The position numbers were made by a program, and so were the translations under genes. Of a DNA stretch of 36,289 nucleotides, positions 7,805 to 16,438 are shown one piece after another. Under the pieces are notes generated by a model. It did no database searches, had not been told where the DNA came from, and saw only the letters and a list, made by a program, of their open reading frames with translations. Position 1 is the first letter of the stretch, and the number at the start of each line of letters is the position of its first letter. This DNA comes from an uncultured Solobacterium sp. (GTDB taxonomy: Bacteria > Bacillota_I > Bacilli_A > Erysipelotrichales > Erysipelotrichaceae), in NCBI GenBank assembly GCA_900543035.1, contig UQPV01000027.1, forward strand, positions 1-36,289. Direction: 5' to 3'.

Positions 7805-9685
7805 TTTTCGGACAAAGAGCGCGCGGATAGCGTTGAGCACGGCGATGATCATGACGCCCACATCAGCGAAGATGGCCAGCCACATGTTGGCGATGCCCAG
7901 TGCCCCCAGCAGCAGGCAGATCAGCTTGATGCCGATGGCGAACACGATGTTCTCCCGGACGATGCGCAGGCATTTGCGCGCGATGCGGATCGCTTTGGCG
8001 ATCTTCAGGGGATCGTCATCCATCAGCACCACATCGGCTGCCTCGATGGCCGCATCCGCGCCCATCGCGCCCATCGCGATGCCGATATCGGCCCGAGAGA
8101 GCACCGGCGCATCGTTGATCCCATCTCCCACGAACACGAGCTTTTCCTTGTCCCCGCGGCGGGAGGCGATCAGCTCCTCCACCTTTGTCACCTTGTCATC
8201 CGGCATCAGTCCGCCATATACTTCGTCGATGCCCAGTTCGCGGCCGATGGCCTGCGCCGTTTCTTCCTTGTCGCCGCTGAGCATGACGATGCGGTTCACG
8301 CCGCAGCGGCGAAGCGCCTGCACCGCCTGTGCCGATGTCGGCTTGATCAGATCGGAGATGACGATATGACCCGCATATCTGCCATCGAGCGCCATATGGA
8401 CGATGGTGCCGACGCTGTGACATTCCTGATAAGAGATGCCCAGCTCATCCATCAGCTTCCCGTTTCCGGCAGCCACCCTGATCCCATCGACGAGTGCCGT
8501 GATGCCCTTGCCGCTGATCTCCTTCACCTCGCGCACCCGCGTACGGTCGATCTCCTGTCCATAAGCCTTCTGCAGCGACTGACTGATGGGATGAGAAGAA
8601 GCGCTTTCGGCCAGCGCCGCATATTCGATAAGCTGATGCTCGTCGATGATGCTGTGATGGATGGCATTGACCGCGAATACGCCTTTGGTCAGCGTGCCTG
8701 TCTTATCAAAGACGACGGTCTTGGCCTGAGACAGCGTTTCCAGATAGTTGGAGCCCTTGATCAGGATCCCCGCATTGCTCGCGCCGCCGATACCGGCGAA
8801 GAAGCTCAGGGGGATGCTGATGACGAGCGCGCACGGACAGCTGATGACCAGGAAGGTCAGCGCGCGGTAGATCCATGAGCCCCACTGCGGCTGAGCGCCG
8901 CTGAGCATGAGCACCAAAGGCGGAAGCAGGGCCAGCGCCAGCGCGCTGATGCAGACCGCCGGCGTATACACCCGCGCGAAGCGGGTGATGAACGCCTCAG
9001 AGCGTGACTTGCGTGAGCTGGCATTCTCCACCAGATCCAGGATCTTGGACACCGTGGATTCCCCAAATTCCCTGGTGGTGCGGATCGTCAGCACCCCGCT
9101 CATGTTGATGCAGCCGCTGACGACCTCCTCGCCCGCACAGACATCGCGGGGAATGCTCTCTCCGGTCAGCGCAGCCGTATCCAGCGTGGACGTCCCCTCG
9201 ACGACGACGCCGTCGATCGGCACTTTTTCCCCGGGACGCACGATGATGTGCGTGCCGATCTCCACTTCGTCAGGATCGACCTGCTCCAGCCTGCCGTTCC
9301 GCTCCACATTGGCATGATCAGGGCGGATGTCCATCAGCTCGCTGATGTTGCGGCGGCTCTTGCCGACCGCATAGCTCTGGAACCATTCGCCGATCTGATA
9401 AAACAGCATGACGGCGATGGCCTCCGTATAATCCCCGTTGTCCGTGACGGCCAGGGCGATGGCACCGATGGTCGCGACCGCCATCAGAAAGCTCTCATCG
9501 AACACCTGCCGGTTGCATATGCCCTTGAACGCCTTGATCAAGATATCATAACCGATCACCAGATAGGGGATCATGTACAAAAGAAACCTGACCGCCCCTT
9601 CCGCCGGCACGAAATGCAGCATGATCATGAGCGCGGCCGCAATGAGTATGCGCGCCAGCATCTTCTTTTGCTTTTTGTTCATCAT
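7799..9685 (-). CDS. Heavy-metal P1B-type ATPase (Zn/Cd/Pb type), no N-terminal HMA domain
   Basis: Cation-exporting P-type ATPase of 628 residues. The membrane CPC motif (SCPCALVIS, about 282-290) coordinates the metal. TGES near 174 is the actuator loop, DKTGTLT carries the phosphorylated aspartate (about D327), SSHPIS holds the P1B histidine, and GDGINDAP is the hinge. The C-terminal helix ILAV-like DVGVMIIAVLNAIRAL matches Zn/Cd/Pb transporters more than copper ones. It starts directly with membrane helices, lacking the usual GMxCxxC metal-binding domain. ATG at 9685 follows AAGG; ATG 9682 is equally possible. Divergent from an ArsR regulator with a palindrome in the promoter region, so metal-inducible expression is likely. 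Confidence 0.92.
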   Translation of the reverse strand: MMNKKQKKMLARILIAAALMIMLHFVPAEGAVRFLLYMIPYLVIGYDILIKAFKGICNRQVFDESFLMAVATIGAIALAVTDNGDYTEAIAVMLFYQIGEWFQSYAVGKSRRNISELMDIRPDHANVERNGRLEQVDPDEVEIGTHIIVRPGEKVPIDGVVVEGTSTLDTAALTGESIPRDVCAGEEVVSGCINMSGVLTIRTTREFGESTVSKILDLVENASSRKSRSEAFITRFARVYTPAVCISALALALLPPLVLMLSGAQPQWGSWIYRALTFLVISCPCALVISIPLSFFAGIGGASNAGILIKGSNYLETLSQAKTVVFDKTGTLTKGVFAVNAIHHSIIDEHQLIEYAALAESASSHPISQSLQKAYGQEIDRTRVREVKEISGKGITALVDGIRVAAGNGKLMDELGISYQECHSVGTIVHMALDGRYAGHIVISDLIKPTSAQAVQALRRCGVNRIVMLSGDKEETAQAIGRELGIDEVYGGLMPDDKVTKVEELIASRRGDKEKLVFVGDGINDAPVLSRADIGIAMGAMGADAAIEAADVVLMDDDPLKIAKAIRIARKCLRIVRENIVFAIGIKLICLLLGALGIANMWLAIFADVGVMIIAVLNAIRALFVRKL

Positions 9686-9720
9686 CTCATCCTTCTTTCC
9701 GTTATTCGCCTTTCATTTCA

Positions 9721-9744
9721 TCAATTAAACATGTATTTAATTGA
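9721..9744. promoter_or_regulatory. ArsR/SmtB-type operator-like palindrome
   Basis: TCAATTAAA-CATGTA-TTTAATTGA: 9-bp perfect arms in a 24-bp site, 36 nt upstream of the metal ATPase start. Size and symmetry fit the 12-2-12 operators of metal-sensing ArsR/SmtB repressors; the divergent ArsR gene is the obvious candidate. Confidence 0.65.
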
Positions 9745-9845
9745 CAATCTTACTATACCGGTCAGCGACAGGAATTGCAAGCGCTGTGCGGGCGCTCTTT
9801 CTGTTCGGGCGCTTTTTGTTTCCAAACGGATCATTTCGTCTATGC

Positions 9846-9851
9846 TATAAT
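9846..9851 (+). promoter_or_regulatory. -10 box of the arsR-araC transcript
   Basis: TATAAT at 9846-9851, 19 nt before the ATG at 9871. No convincing -35 box at the usual distance, so activation or a weak promoter is possible. Confidence 0.5.
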
Positions 9852-9870
9852 AGACGCAGGAGTTGATGAC

Positions 9871-10212
9871 ATGAACAAAGAAAAACAGGAGATCATCTCT
9901 GTTTCTCAGCATACGGACTTCAGGATGGTCTGCGAGCTGTTCCGCCAGCTCAGCGATGAGACCCGTATCCGGATCTTCTGGATCCTCTGCCACCGGGAAG
10001 AGTGTGTGCAGGAGATCGCCGCGCTTATGGAGATGAGCAGCGCCGCGATCTCGCATCACCTTCGCCGCCTGCGCGCCTGTGCGCTCATCGTCAGCCGCAG
10101 GGAAGGCAAAGAGGTCTATTATCGCGCGGCCGATACGAAAGAAGCGCGCTTCCTCCATCAGATGATCGAGGATCTGCTGGACATCACCTGTCCGCAGGAG
10201 CGCCGCGTATGA
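9871..10212 (+). CDS. ArsR/SmtB-family metal-responsive repressor
   Basis: A 113-residue winged helix-turn-helix protein. LFRQLSDETRIRIFWIL (about 24-40), ECVQEIAALMEMSSAAISHHLRRLRACALI (recognition region) and REGKEVYYRA (wing) are diagnostic. It has one cysteine in the helix that carries CxC in CadC-type sensors, and a histidine and acidic residues in the last helix; the metal site cannot be assigned with confidence. ATG at 9871 follows AGGAG by 8 nt. Divergent from the metal ATPase, which it probably represses in the absence of metal, and its stop overlaps the ATG of the AraC gene (ATGA). Confidence 0.88.
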   Translation: MNKEKQEIISVSQHTDFRMVCELFRQLSDETRIRIFWILCHREECVQEIAALMEMSSAAISHHLRRLRACALIVSRREGKEVYYRAADTKEARFLHQMIEDLLDITCPQERRV

Positions 10213-11180
10213 AACAGGATATCCATGCGCTGGCACAGCGGCTAAAGCGCGTGCCGGCAGGCACCGTCCAGATCATCAGCGAGAGCGGCTGCGTGCCGCG
10301 GCAGGCGCAGACCAAAGGAAAAGGCATCATCGAGCCCTATGCGGTCTTTGACGGCGTCATGCTGGAATACAACTGTTTTCAAGGCGGCAGCGTGCGCTTT
10401 ACGCACCGCCCGCTCCCCCATGTGCTGGAGATCAATTACTGCCATCAGGGCAGGGTAGGATGGGACATGAAAAGCGGCAGCACCGTCTACCTGGGTGCCG
10501 GCGACCTCGCCATTCAGCCGATGGACTGCTGCGCAGATTCGCTCATGCGCTTTCCCTCCGGCTGGTATATGGGCATCCAGATCACGGTGGACTTCCCCGC
10601 CATCTCCCCAAGGCTCAGCGCCATCCTGGAACGAAACGGCATCCAGATCGACGCGCTGCAGCAGCGTTACTGCTGCCACCAGGTATTCTCGCTGGCGCGC
10701 AGTCCGCAGATCGACAGCATCTTCTCGGTCCTCTTCCACCGCGCTTCCATCTCGCCCTTCCTGCATCAGATCAAGATCATGGAGCTGTTCGCTTATCTGG
10801 CTGAGCTTGATCCAACGCAGCAGAAGGCCGTCAGCGAATGGAACACTGAGCAGACGGCCATCATCCAGCAGATGCACGATTTTCTGATCGATCATGTGCA
10901 GCAGCGCTATACGATCGAAGAGCTCTCGCACCGCTTCCTGATCAACACATCCACGCTCAAGTCTGCGTTCAAGGCGGTCTACGGCATGCCGATCGCAGCA
11001 TACATGAAGGAATACCGCATGCAGCAGGCGATGATCATGCTGCAGGATCCTGCGCTGAGCATCGCGGAGATCGCCGCCAGGCTGGGCTATGAATCACAGA
11101 GCAAGTTTGCGCGGGCCTTCAAAGACTGCGCCGGCATCCTGCCCAGAGACTACCGCAAGACGCTCCAGACAAAGCAATGA
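10209..11180 (+). CDS. AraC-family transcriptional regulator
   Basis: A 323-residue regulator. The first 210 residues are a ligand-sensing region without an obvious cupin signature. The last 95 hold the two AraC helix-turn-helix motifs: YTIEELSHRFLINTSTLKSAFKAVYG, then SIAEIAARLGYESQSKFARAFKD followed by PRDYR. It overlaps the ArsR gene by 4 nt, so both are made from one transcript. AraC proteins of this shape in Firmicutes often control metal or siderophore uptake. Linkage to the metal ATPase suggests metal homeostasis, but the target genes are not visible here. Confidence 0.85.
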   Translation: MKQDIHALAQRLKRVPAGTVQIISESGCVPRQAQTKGKGIIEPYAVFDGVMLEYNCFQGGSVRFTHRPLPHVLEINYCHQGRVGWDMKSGSTVYLGAGDLAIQPMDCCADSLMRFPSGWYMGIQITVDFPAISPRLSAILERNGIQIDALQQRYCCHQVFSLARSPQIDSIFSVLFHRASISPFLHQIKIMELFAYLAELDPTQQKAVSEWNTEQTAIIQQMHDFLIDHVQQRYTIEELSHRFLINTSTLKSAFKAVYGMPIAAYMKEYRMQQAMIMLQDPALSIAEIAARLGYESQSKFARAFKDCAGILPRDYRKTLQTKQ

Positions 11181-11205
11181 GCCATCCACAGCGTGGATGG
11201 CTCAT
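11177..11205. terminator. Terminator between araC-type gene and lysine ATPase gene
   Basis: A 13-bp perfect stem (ATGAGCCATCCAC / GTGGATGGCTCAT) with loop AGC, followed by CTTTATTT on the plus strand. It includes the AraC gene stop codon and lies 6 nt past the convergent gene's stop. Confidence 0.85.
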
Positions 11206-11211
11206 CTTTAT

Positions 11212-11961
11212 TTAATCGCTTTTACGCGCGTTCAGATAACGGCTCAGGAATGTCCTCGTCCGTTCGTTCTTCGGATGACCGAAGATCTCCTCCGGGCTTC
11301 CCTCTTCGACGATGACGCCGCTGTCCATGAAGACGACGCGGTCTGACACATCTCTGGCAAAGCCCATTTCATGCGTGACGATGACCATGGTCATCTTTTC
11401 CCTGGCCAGCTCTTTCATGACATCAAGGATCTCGCCGACCATCTCCGGGTCAAGGGCGCTGGTCGGTTCGTCAAAGAGCAGCACCTCCGGCTGCATGCAC
11501 AGCGCACGGGCGATGGCCACACGCTGCTTCTGTCCGCCGGAAAGCTGTACGCTGCCGGCGCGGGCAAACGCGTCCATCCCTACCTTCTTCAGATAGGTCA
11601 TGGCCCTCGCTTCCGCTTCTGCCCGGCTCTTCTTCAGCACTTTCATCTGTCCGATGACGCAGTTCTCCAGCACGTTCTTATTGCTGAAGAGGTTGAAGTT
11701 CTGGAACACCATCCCTACCCGGGAACGGTACTGATTGACATCTGCGCCTTTGGCGGAAATGTCTTTCCCATGAAAGAGGATATTGCCTCCGCTCGGCGTC
11801 TCCAGCATGTTGATGCAGCGCAGCATCGTAGACTTTCCGCTGCCGCTGGAGCCGATCACCGTGACGACTTCTCCCTTCTGCACGCTGAAATTGATGTCAT
11901 TGAGCACTTCCAGGCTGCCGAAATGCTTTTTCAGATGTTGGATCTCGATTACTGTTTCCAT
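11212..11961 (-). CDS. Lysine-type amino-acid ABC transporter ATPase
   Basis: ATP-binding subunit, 249 residues. Walker [10 protein letters not shown] (about 38-46), Q-loop VFQNFNLF, signature LSGGQKQR, Walker [13 protein letters not shown] and [14 protein letters not shown] are all intact. It shares the same subfamily as the ATPase at 3794-4537 but is clearly a different gene. Last of a three-gene operon (binding protein, permease, ATPase) behind a lysine riboswitch, which makes lysine the expected substrate. Confidence 0.92.
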   Translation of the reverse strand: METVIEIQHLKKHFGSLEVLNDINFSVQKGEVVTVIGSSGSGKSTMLRCINMLETPSGGNILFHGKDISAKGADVNQYRSRVGMVFQNFNLFSNKNVLENCVIGQMKVLKKSRAEAEARAMTYLKKVGMDAFARAGSVQLSGGQKQRVAIARALCMQPEVLLFDEPTSALDPEMVGEILDVMKELAREKMTMVIVTHEMGFARDVSDRVVFMDSGVIVEEGSPEEIFGHPKNERTRTFLSRYLNARKSD

Positions 11962-11975
11962 GTTCCGGCCTCCTT

Positions 11976-12698
11976 TTACGCGCAGAGATCACGCGTCTCA
12001 GATTTCATGTTCATGCGCTTCTCGACAAAGTTGAGCAAGAGCGTCGCGATGGTCGTCAGGATCAGATAAAGCACGGTCGCCACGAAATACGTCTCCACCG
12101 GGCGATAGTTGCTTCCGGCCAAGGACTGGCTCTGGAAGAACAGGTCCAGCACCCAGATCACGCTCAGCATCGAGCTGTCCTTGATGTTGACGATCAGCTG
12201 GTTGCCGATGGATGGGAAGGCGTTGCGGATCGCCTGCGGGAAGATGATGTTCACCATCGTCTGCAGTGTGGACATGCCCAGACTCTTGGCCGCCTCGCTC
12301 TGACCGCTGTCGACCGACTGCAGGCCGGAGCGGATGATCTCGGCCATATACGCGCCGGTATTGATGGAAATGACGAACAATCCGGCTGTCGGTCCATCCC
12401 AGCCGATGATCGGCTGCAGGCCATAATACAGGAACATCGCCTGCACCATCATCGGCGTGCCGCGAAACACCCAGATATAAAGGCTCGTGAACAGACGGCC
12501 GATGCGCTTGAGCACCTTGACGGCAGCACTGTCCGAATCATTGATCTCTAAGGCGCGGATCCCGCCGAGGATGAGCCCGATGATGAATCCGGCCACCGTG
12601 CCGATGATCGCATAGATGAGCGTCACCTGTACGCCGGACATGAACATCACGATATTTTCCTGAAAAATCTGCCAGCATTTCAGCAAATCAAATGTCAT
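11976..12698 (-). CDS. Lysine-type amino-acid ABC transporter permease
   Basis: A 240-residue HisM/GlnP-type permease with about five membrane helices and the EAA coupling loop around [20 protein letters not shown] (about 135-155). The gene is 14 nt from the ATPase gene and 17 nt from the binding-protein gene, so one transcript is likely. Substrate inferred from the upstream riboswitch. Confidence 0.92.
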   Translation of the reverse strand: MTFDLLKCWQIFQENIVMFMSGVQVTLIYAIIGTVAGFIIGLILGGIRALEINDSDSAAVKVLKRIGRLFTSLYIWVFRGTPMMVQAMFLYYGLQPIIGWDGPTAGLFVISINTGAYMAEIIRSGLQSVDSGQSEAAKSLGMSTLQTMVNIIFPQAIRNAFPSIGNQLIVNIKDSSMLSVIWVLDLFFQSQSLAGSNYRPVETYFVATVLYLILTTIATLLLNFVEKRMNMKSETRDLCA

Positions 12699-12715
12699 AG
12701 TCTACCTGCTTTCTC

Positions 12716-13540
12716 TTATTCAGCCGGCTGGATCTCAACCGCCTTCTGCATGTATGCCTTTCTCGTATCCTGATCGATATTGTCCAGCGCGTCCTGTACG
12801 GCGTTGAACAGCTCGCCGTCGCGGCTGCCTTCCTTCAGGGCGATGGATACGGTCGTATCGGCCTCAAAGCCTTTTCCTTCATCAAAGGTGATATACGTCA
12901 GATCCGGGTTGGCCGCAACGACGCCTTCTGCGACGGCGATCTCAGCAGTGATGCCATCCACGTCTCCCGCCTGCAGCGCCAGCACCATCTCGGCATAAGT
13001 GCGCTTCGGCGTGATGTGATTGACGCCTTCGATCTGATCGATCACTTCGTCATAGTTCGTTCCGTTCTGTCCGACGACATTCTTGCCGCTGAACTGCTGG
13101 ATATCCGTATAGGACGCTTCTTCGCTGTCCTTGCGCACGATCATGATCATGCCCTGTGAATCATAATACGGCGTGGTGAAATCCGCGGACTCCTCACGGT
13201 CCGCATTGGCCGTCATGCCGGCGATGACCGCATCGATGTCTCCGGTGCCCAGCGCCGGGATCAGGCTGTCCCAGCTGACCTGCTTGATGACCAGTTCCTT
13301 GCCCAGCTGATCGGCGATGTTCTTCGCGATCATGACATCATAGCCGTCCGCATATCCGCCGCTTTCCAGCAGGACGGATGAATCTGTCTGATTGCTGCTC
13401 TGCCAGTTGAACGGCGCATACGCGCATTCCATCCCGACCACGAAGGTGCTGTCTTCCTCAGGCTGCTCACTGCCGCCGCAGCCAGCCAGCGTCAGCACCA
13501 TCGCCGACGCACAAAGCATCGTTCCAAATTTTTTCCACAT
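12716..13540 (-). CDS. Lysine-type substrate-binding lipoprotein
   Basis: Family 3 solute-binding protein of 274 residues. Lipobox LAGC makes C21 the lipid-anchored residue. Typical segments: VVGMECAYAPFNW, YDVMIAKNIADQLG, DAVIAGMTANADREESADFTTPYY. ATG at 13540 is chosen because AGGAGG lies 8 nt upstream (13549-13554); longer in-frame starts would fall in the riboswitch leader. First gene of the transporter operon and the direct target of the lysine riboswitch. Cationic amino-acid binding is inferred from that switch. Confidence 0.9.
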   Translation of the reverse strand: MWKKFGTMLCASAMVLTLAGCGGSEQPEEDSTFVVGMECAYAPFNWQSSNQTDSSVLLESGGYADGYDVMIAKNIADQLGKELVIKQVSWDSLIPALGTGDIDAVIAGMTANADREESADFTTPYYDSQGMIMIVRKDSEEASYTDIQQFSGKNVVGQNGTNYDEVIDQIEGVNHITPKRTYAEMVLALQAGDVDGITAEIAVAEGVVAANPDLTYITFDEGKGFEADTTVSIALKEGSRDGELFNAVQDALDNIDQDTRKAYMQKAVEIQPAE

Positions 13541-13569
13541 CTTCTTTTCCTCCTCTTTCCTATACGACA

Positions 13570-13594
13570 GGAGCCGTGCTATTAGCACGGCTCC
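13570..13594 (-). promoter_or_regulatory. Riboswitch expression-platform hairpin
   Basis: GGAGCCGTGCTA / TAGCACGGCTCC around one T, i.e. a 10-12 bp stem directly before the ribosome site of the binding-protein gene. No U-tract follows. Eight bases within it (13578-13585) can instead pair perfectly with the 3' strand of the aptamer (13614-13621), which is the geometry of a switch. Confidence 0.65.
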
Positions 13595-13610
13595 GCTTTC
13601 TTCTACCGAT

Positions 13611-13777
13611 CCTCTAATAGCGCCTCTTCATCGAAATGAAGGAGTGCTGCAAGTGTTTCCTGCAGCCCCAGGATTCTGCCCGCCGGCATGCCTCCTTCGG
13701 CAGTGGTTACCTTTCACGCGTTTCCTCGCCCGCCGGCTCCGCGCGCTACTCTGATGCACTGCTTCCTCTAATCTCCT
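13611..13777 (-). ncRNA. Lysine riboswitch (L-box)
   Basis: On the minus strand the leader has the conserved L-box blocks in order: AGAGG followed by GC, AGAGTA, GTGAAAGG (13710-13717), GCCGAAGG (13694-13701), a GCTGCAGG/CTTGCAGC helix and a CTTCAT-TTCG-ATGAAG helix. It starts just after a strong promoter and ends before a hairpin ahead of a lysine-type ABC transporter. P1 pairing is imperfect by eye, so the exact boundary is approximate. High lysine should reduce transporter expression. Confidence 0.8.
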
Positions 13778-13791
13778 GTGATATGTCAATT

Positions 13792-13819
13792 ATTATAGCG
13801 TACCAGACACGATTGTCAA
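13792..13819 (-). promoter_or_regulatory. Promoter of the lysine transporter operon
   Basis: Minus strand: -35 TTGACA (13814-13819), 16-bp spacer, -10 TATAAT (13792-13797). Both boxes are consensus. Transcription should begin near 13785, just before the aptamer. Confidence 0.85.
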
Positions 13820-13852
13820 CCATTATTCCCATTTTTCTCCCACAATTGCAAA

Positions 13853-13877
13853 AACGGTGCGCGTTTCGCGCACCGTT
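13853..13877 (-). terminator. htpG terminator
   Basis: AACGGTGCGCG / CGCGCACCGTT, an 11-bp perfect stem with loop of three A on the minus strand, followed there by TTTT. It lies 6 nt past the htpG stop. Confidence 0.88.
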
Positions 13878-13882
13878 CATCC

Positions 13883-15805
13883 TCATTCTGCCGCTTTGAC
13901 CATAAAATCGCAGACCTTGCGGGAATACTCCATCGGATCATCGACCGGGAAGCCCTCGATGAGCATCGCCTGAGTGTACAGCACATCGGCATACTCTTTG
14001 ACTGCTTCCTTGTCCTTAGCATAGACCTTCTGCAGCGCCGCAAAGATCGGATGATTCGGATTGATCTCCAGGATGCGGGTCGCCTTCATGCCAAACGGAT
14101 TGCCCTCAGGCATAGCGGAAAGCACCTTCTCCATCTCAAAAGACATGCCTTCATCCGTGGACATGCAGACCGGATCATCGACCAGGCGAGTGGAGATCTT
14201 GACTTCGGATACCTTGTCCTTCAGCGCATCCTTGATGTCAGAAAGCAGATCCTTGTTTTCTTCTGCCTTCTGTTCGATCTCCTTCTTTTCTTCCTCGCTG
14301 GCCAGATCGAGATCGCCCTGAGAGATGTTCTTGAACTGCTTCTCCTTATAGGAAGACAGCGCCTGCAGGGCAAATTCATCGACATTGTCGGTCAGATACA
14401 GGATCTCATAATTTTTGGCCTTTACTGACTGCACCATCGGCATGCGGTCGATCTTGTCGACATTCTCTCCGGAAACGAAGTAGATATAGTTCTGGTCCTC
14501 CGGCATGCGGGCGATGTATTCATCCAGCGTAACGAGCTTCTTCTCATGGGAGGAATAGAACATCAGCAGATCCTGCAGCAGCTCCTTGTGGGAACCATAG
14601 TCATTATAGACGCCGAACTTGATCTGCAGGCCGAAGTTCTCCCAGAACTTCTCGTATTCCTCACGCTCATTTCTCAGCATGAGCAACAGCTCGGACTTGA
14701 TCTTCTTCTCGATGCGGTTGGCGATGACCTTCAGCTGACGGTCATGCTGGAGCATCTCACGAGAGATGTTCAGGGAGAGGTCCTGAGAATCGACCAGACC
14801 CTTGACGAAACGGAAATGCTCCGGGATCAGCTCCTCGGCCTTATCCATGATGAACACGCCGCGGCTGTACAGCTGCAGCCCCTTCTTGTAATCCTGAGAA
14901 TAGTAGTTCATCGGCGCCTTGCCCGGGATGAACAGCAGAGCGGTGAAGCTGACATTGCCCTCCACGCTGAAATGGATCACCTTCTGCGGATCGGTGTAAT
15001 CCATGAATTTATCCTTATAGAAATTGTCGTACTCTTCCTTCGTGATCTCGCTCTTGTTCCGCTTCCACAGCGGGATCATGGAATTGAGCGTCTTCGTCTC
15101 GATGATCGTTTCATATTTCGGTTCCGCATTCTCATCGGCGTTTTCCTCTTCGATGCGCTTTTGTTCCTCGACCTCCATCCGGATCGGATAACGGATATAG
15201 TCTGAGTATTTGCGGATCAGACGCTCGATCTCATACTGCGCCAGATACTCGTCATAGTTTTCATCGTCGCTGTTCTCTTTCAGATGCAGGGTGATCTGCG
15301 TTCCCCAGCCCTCTTTCTCACAATCCTCGATGGTGTAGCCGTCCGTGGCGTTGCTCGTCCAGCGATGGGCCTGTTCCTCGCCGTATTTGCGGGAGATGAC
15401 CTCCACGTCCTGCGCCACCATGAAGGCAGAATAGAACCCGACGCCGAACTGTCCGATGATGTCGACATCGCTGTCTTTTCCTTCCTCCAGCTTCTGCTTG
15501 AACGCCAGCGATCCGCTCTTGGCGATCGTGCCCAGGTTTTCCTCCAGCTCTTCGGCAGACATGCCCAGACCATTGTCGCGGATGGTCAGGGTGCGTGCAT
15601 CGCGGTCCACGTCGATATGGATCTCAAAGGCATCGCGGTCTACGTCCGCATACCCTTCCGTCAGGGACTGATAATATAACTTGTCGATGGCGTCGCTGGC
15701 ATTGGAGATCAGCTCACGCAGGAAGATCTCCTTGTGCGTATAAATGGAATTGATCATCAGATCCAGCAGACGCTTCGATTCGGCTTTAAACTGTTTCTTG
15801 CTCAT
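13883..15805 (-). CDS. htpG: Molecular chaperone HtpG (Hsp90)
   Basis: Bacterial Hsp90 of 640 residues, close to the family's usual length. The N-terminal GHKL ATPase domain shows FLRELISNASDAIDKL (catalytic glutamate and nucleotide asparagine), DNGLGM and IGQFGVGFYSAF. The middle domain carries the NISREMLQ motif with the catalytic arginine, and the C-terminal dimerisation domain ends near VCDFMVKAAE. ATG at 15805 follows AGGAGG; a longer in-frame start at 15835 would lie inside the CIRCE site and is rejected. It is a cytosolic, ATP-driven homodimeric chaperone for stress-damaged clients. Monocistronic, with two CIRCE-like HrcA sites at its promoter. Confidence 0.97.
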   Translation of the reverse strand: MSKKQFKAESKRLLDLMINSIYTHKEIFLRELISNASDAIDKLYYQSLTEGYADVDRDAFEIHIDVDRDARTLTIRDNGLGMSAEELEENLGTIAKSGSLAFKQKLEEGKDSDVDIIGQFGVGFYSAFMVAQDVEVISRKYGEEQAHRWTSNATDGYTIEDCEKEGWGTQITLHLKENSDDENYDEYLAQYEIERLIRKYSDYIRYPIRMEVEEQKRIEEENADENAEPKYETIIETKTLNSMIPLWKRNKSEITKEEYDNFYKDKFMDYTDPQKVIHFSVEGNVSFTALLFIPGKAPMNYYSQDYKKGLQLYSRGVFIMDKAEELIPEHFRFVKGLVDSQDLSLNISREMLQHDRQLKVIANRIEKKIKSELLLMLRNEREEYEKFWENFGLQIKFGVYNDYGSHKELLQDLLMFYSSHEKKLVTLDEYIARMPEDQNYIYFVSGENVDKIDRMPMVQSVKAKNYEILYLTDNVDEFALQALSSYKEKQFKNISQGDLDLASEEEKKEIEQKAEENKDLLSDIKDALKDKVSEVKISTRLVDDPVCMSTDEGMSFEMEKVLSAMPEGNPFGMKATRILEINPNHPIFAALQKVYAKDKEAVKEYADVLYTQAMLIEGFPVDDPMEYSRKVCDFMVKAAE

Positions 15806-15818
15806 GAAACATTCCTCC

Positions 15819-15845
15819 TTAGCACTCTTTATCAAAGTCTGCTAA
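15819..15845. promoter_or_regulatory. CIRCE-like element 1 (HrcA operator)
   Basis: TTAGCACTC-N9-GTCTGCTAA; left arm matches the CIRCE consensus fully and the right arm at 7 of 9. It lies between the -10 box and the ribosome site of htpG. Confidence 0.82.
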
Positions 15846-15846
15846 A

Positions 15847-15875
15847 AGTATAACGCAATCGGTTAGCACCGTCAA
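15847..15875 (-). promoter_or_regulatory. htpG promoter
   Basis: Minus strand: -35 TTGACG (15870-15875), 17-bp spacer, -10 TATACT (15847-15852). It sits between the two CIRCE-like sites, and the -35 box lies inside the upstream one. Confidence 0.85.
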
Positions 15876-15889
15876 CCCCGGAGTGCTAA
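15863..15889. promoter_or_regulatory. CIRCE-like element 2 (HrcA operator)
   Basis: TTAGCACCG-N9-GAGTGCTAA; left arm 7 of 9, right arm full consensus. It overlaps the -35 box of htpG. Confidence 0.85.
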
Positions 15890-15918
15890 AATTATCGTTT
15901 TTCTCGCAGGGAACGGGC

Positions 15919-16416
15919 TCATTCCTCGTCTTCCTGCGCAAGCCGCGTCAGCGTGCTGCCGCTGATGCGGTATACGGTCCACGCCGACATCGGCTCCGCG
16001 CCCAGCGAAAGATAGAAATCGATGCTGGGGCGGTTCCAGTCCAGGCACCACCATTCCAGACGGCCGCAGCCCTGCTTGCGCGCGATGGCCGCCAGCCGGC
16101 GGAACATGGCCGTACCGATCCCTCGCCCGCGGTATTCCGCCTTGACATAGAGTTCTTCCAGATAGATGCCCCCGCGCCCCAGAAACGTGGAAAAATTGTA
16201 GAAATACAGTGCGAATCCGACTTCCTTTCCTTCCCATGATGCAAAGATCACCTCTGCCGTCTTGCGTTCAAACAGCCATTGTTCCAGCAGCGCTTCATCG
16301 GCGACGACCTCATGTTCCAGCTTTTCATCACGGGCCAGCTCCCGGATAAAGCTCAGGATCAGCGCCGTATCTTCTTTCCGCGCTTGGCGAAGCTGCAATT
16401 CTTTCCTCGTCGTCAT
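15919..16416 (-). CDS. GNAT-family N-acetyltransferase
   Basis: Acetyl-CoA-dependent acetyltransferase of 165 residues, cytosolic. The acetyl-CoA loop is RGRGIGTAMFRRLA (about 96-109), preceded by the strand IYLEELYVKAEY; WCLDWNRPSIDFYLSLGA is the C-terminal motif. This resembles diamine/thialysine acetyltransferases, but the substrate is not certain. ATG at 16416 is preferred because an in-frame GTG at 16452 lies inside the preceding terminator; the AGGAGG directly abuts this ATG, an unusually short spacing. It lies between the ECF gene terminator and the htpG promoter region and may rely on read-through. Confidence 0.85.
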   Translation of the reverse strand: MTTRKELQLRQARKEDTALILSFIRELARDEKLEHEVVADEALLEQWLFERKTAEVIFASWEGKEVGFALYFYNFSTFLGRGGIYLEELYVKAEYRGRGIGTAMFRRLAAIARKQGCGRLEWWCLDWNRPSIDFYLSLGAEPMSAWTVYRISGSTLTRLAQEDEE

Positions 16417-16438
16417 CCTCCTCTCTTCTCCATCGATG

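Noticed and set aside
13570..13594. Hairpin as an ordinary intrinsic terminator
   Set aside because: No U-tract on the minus strand follows it; treated as a riboswitch expression platform instead.
14546..15205. 219-aa plus-strand ORF within htpG
   Set aside because: Antisense to a fully intact HtpG with no independent start signals.
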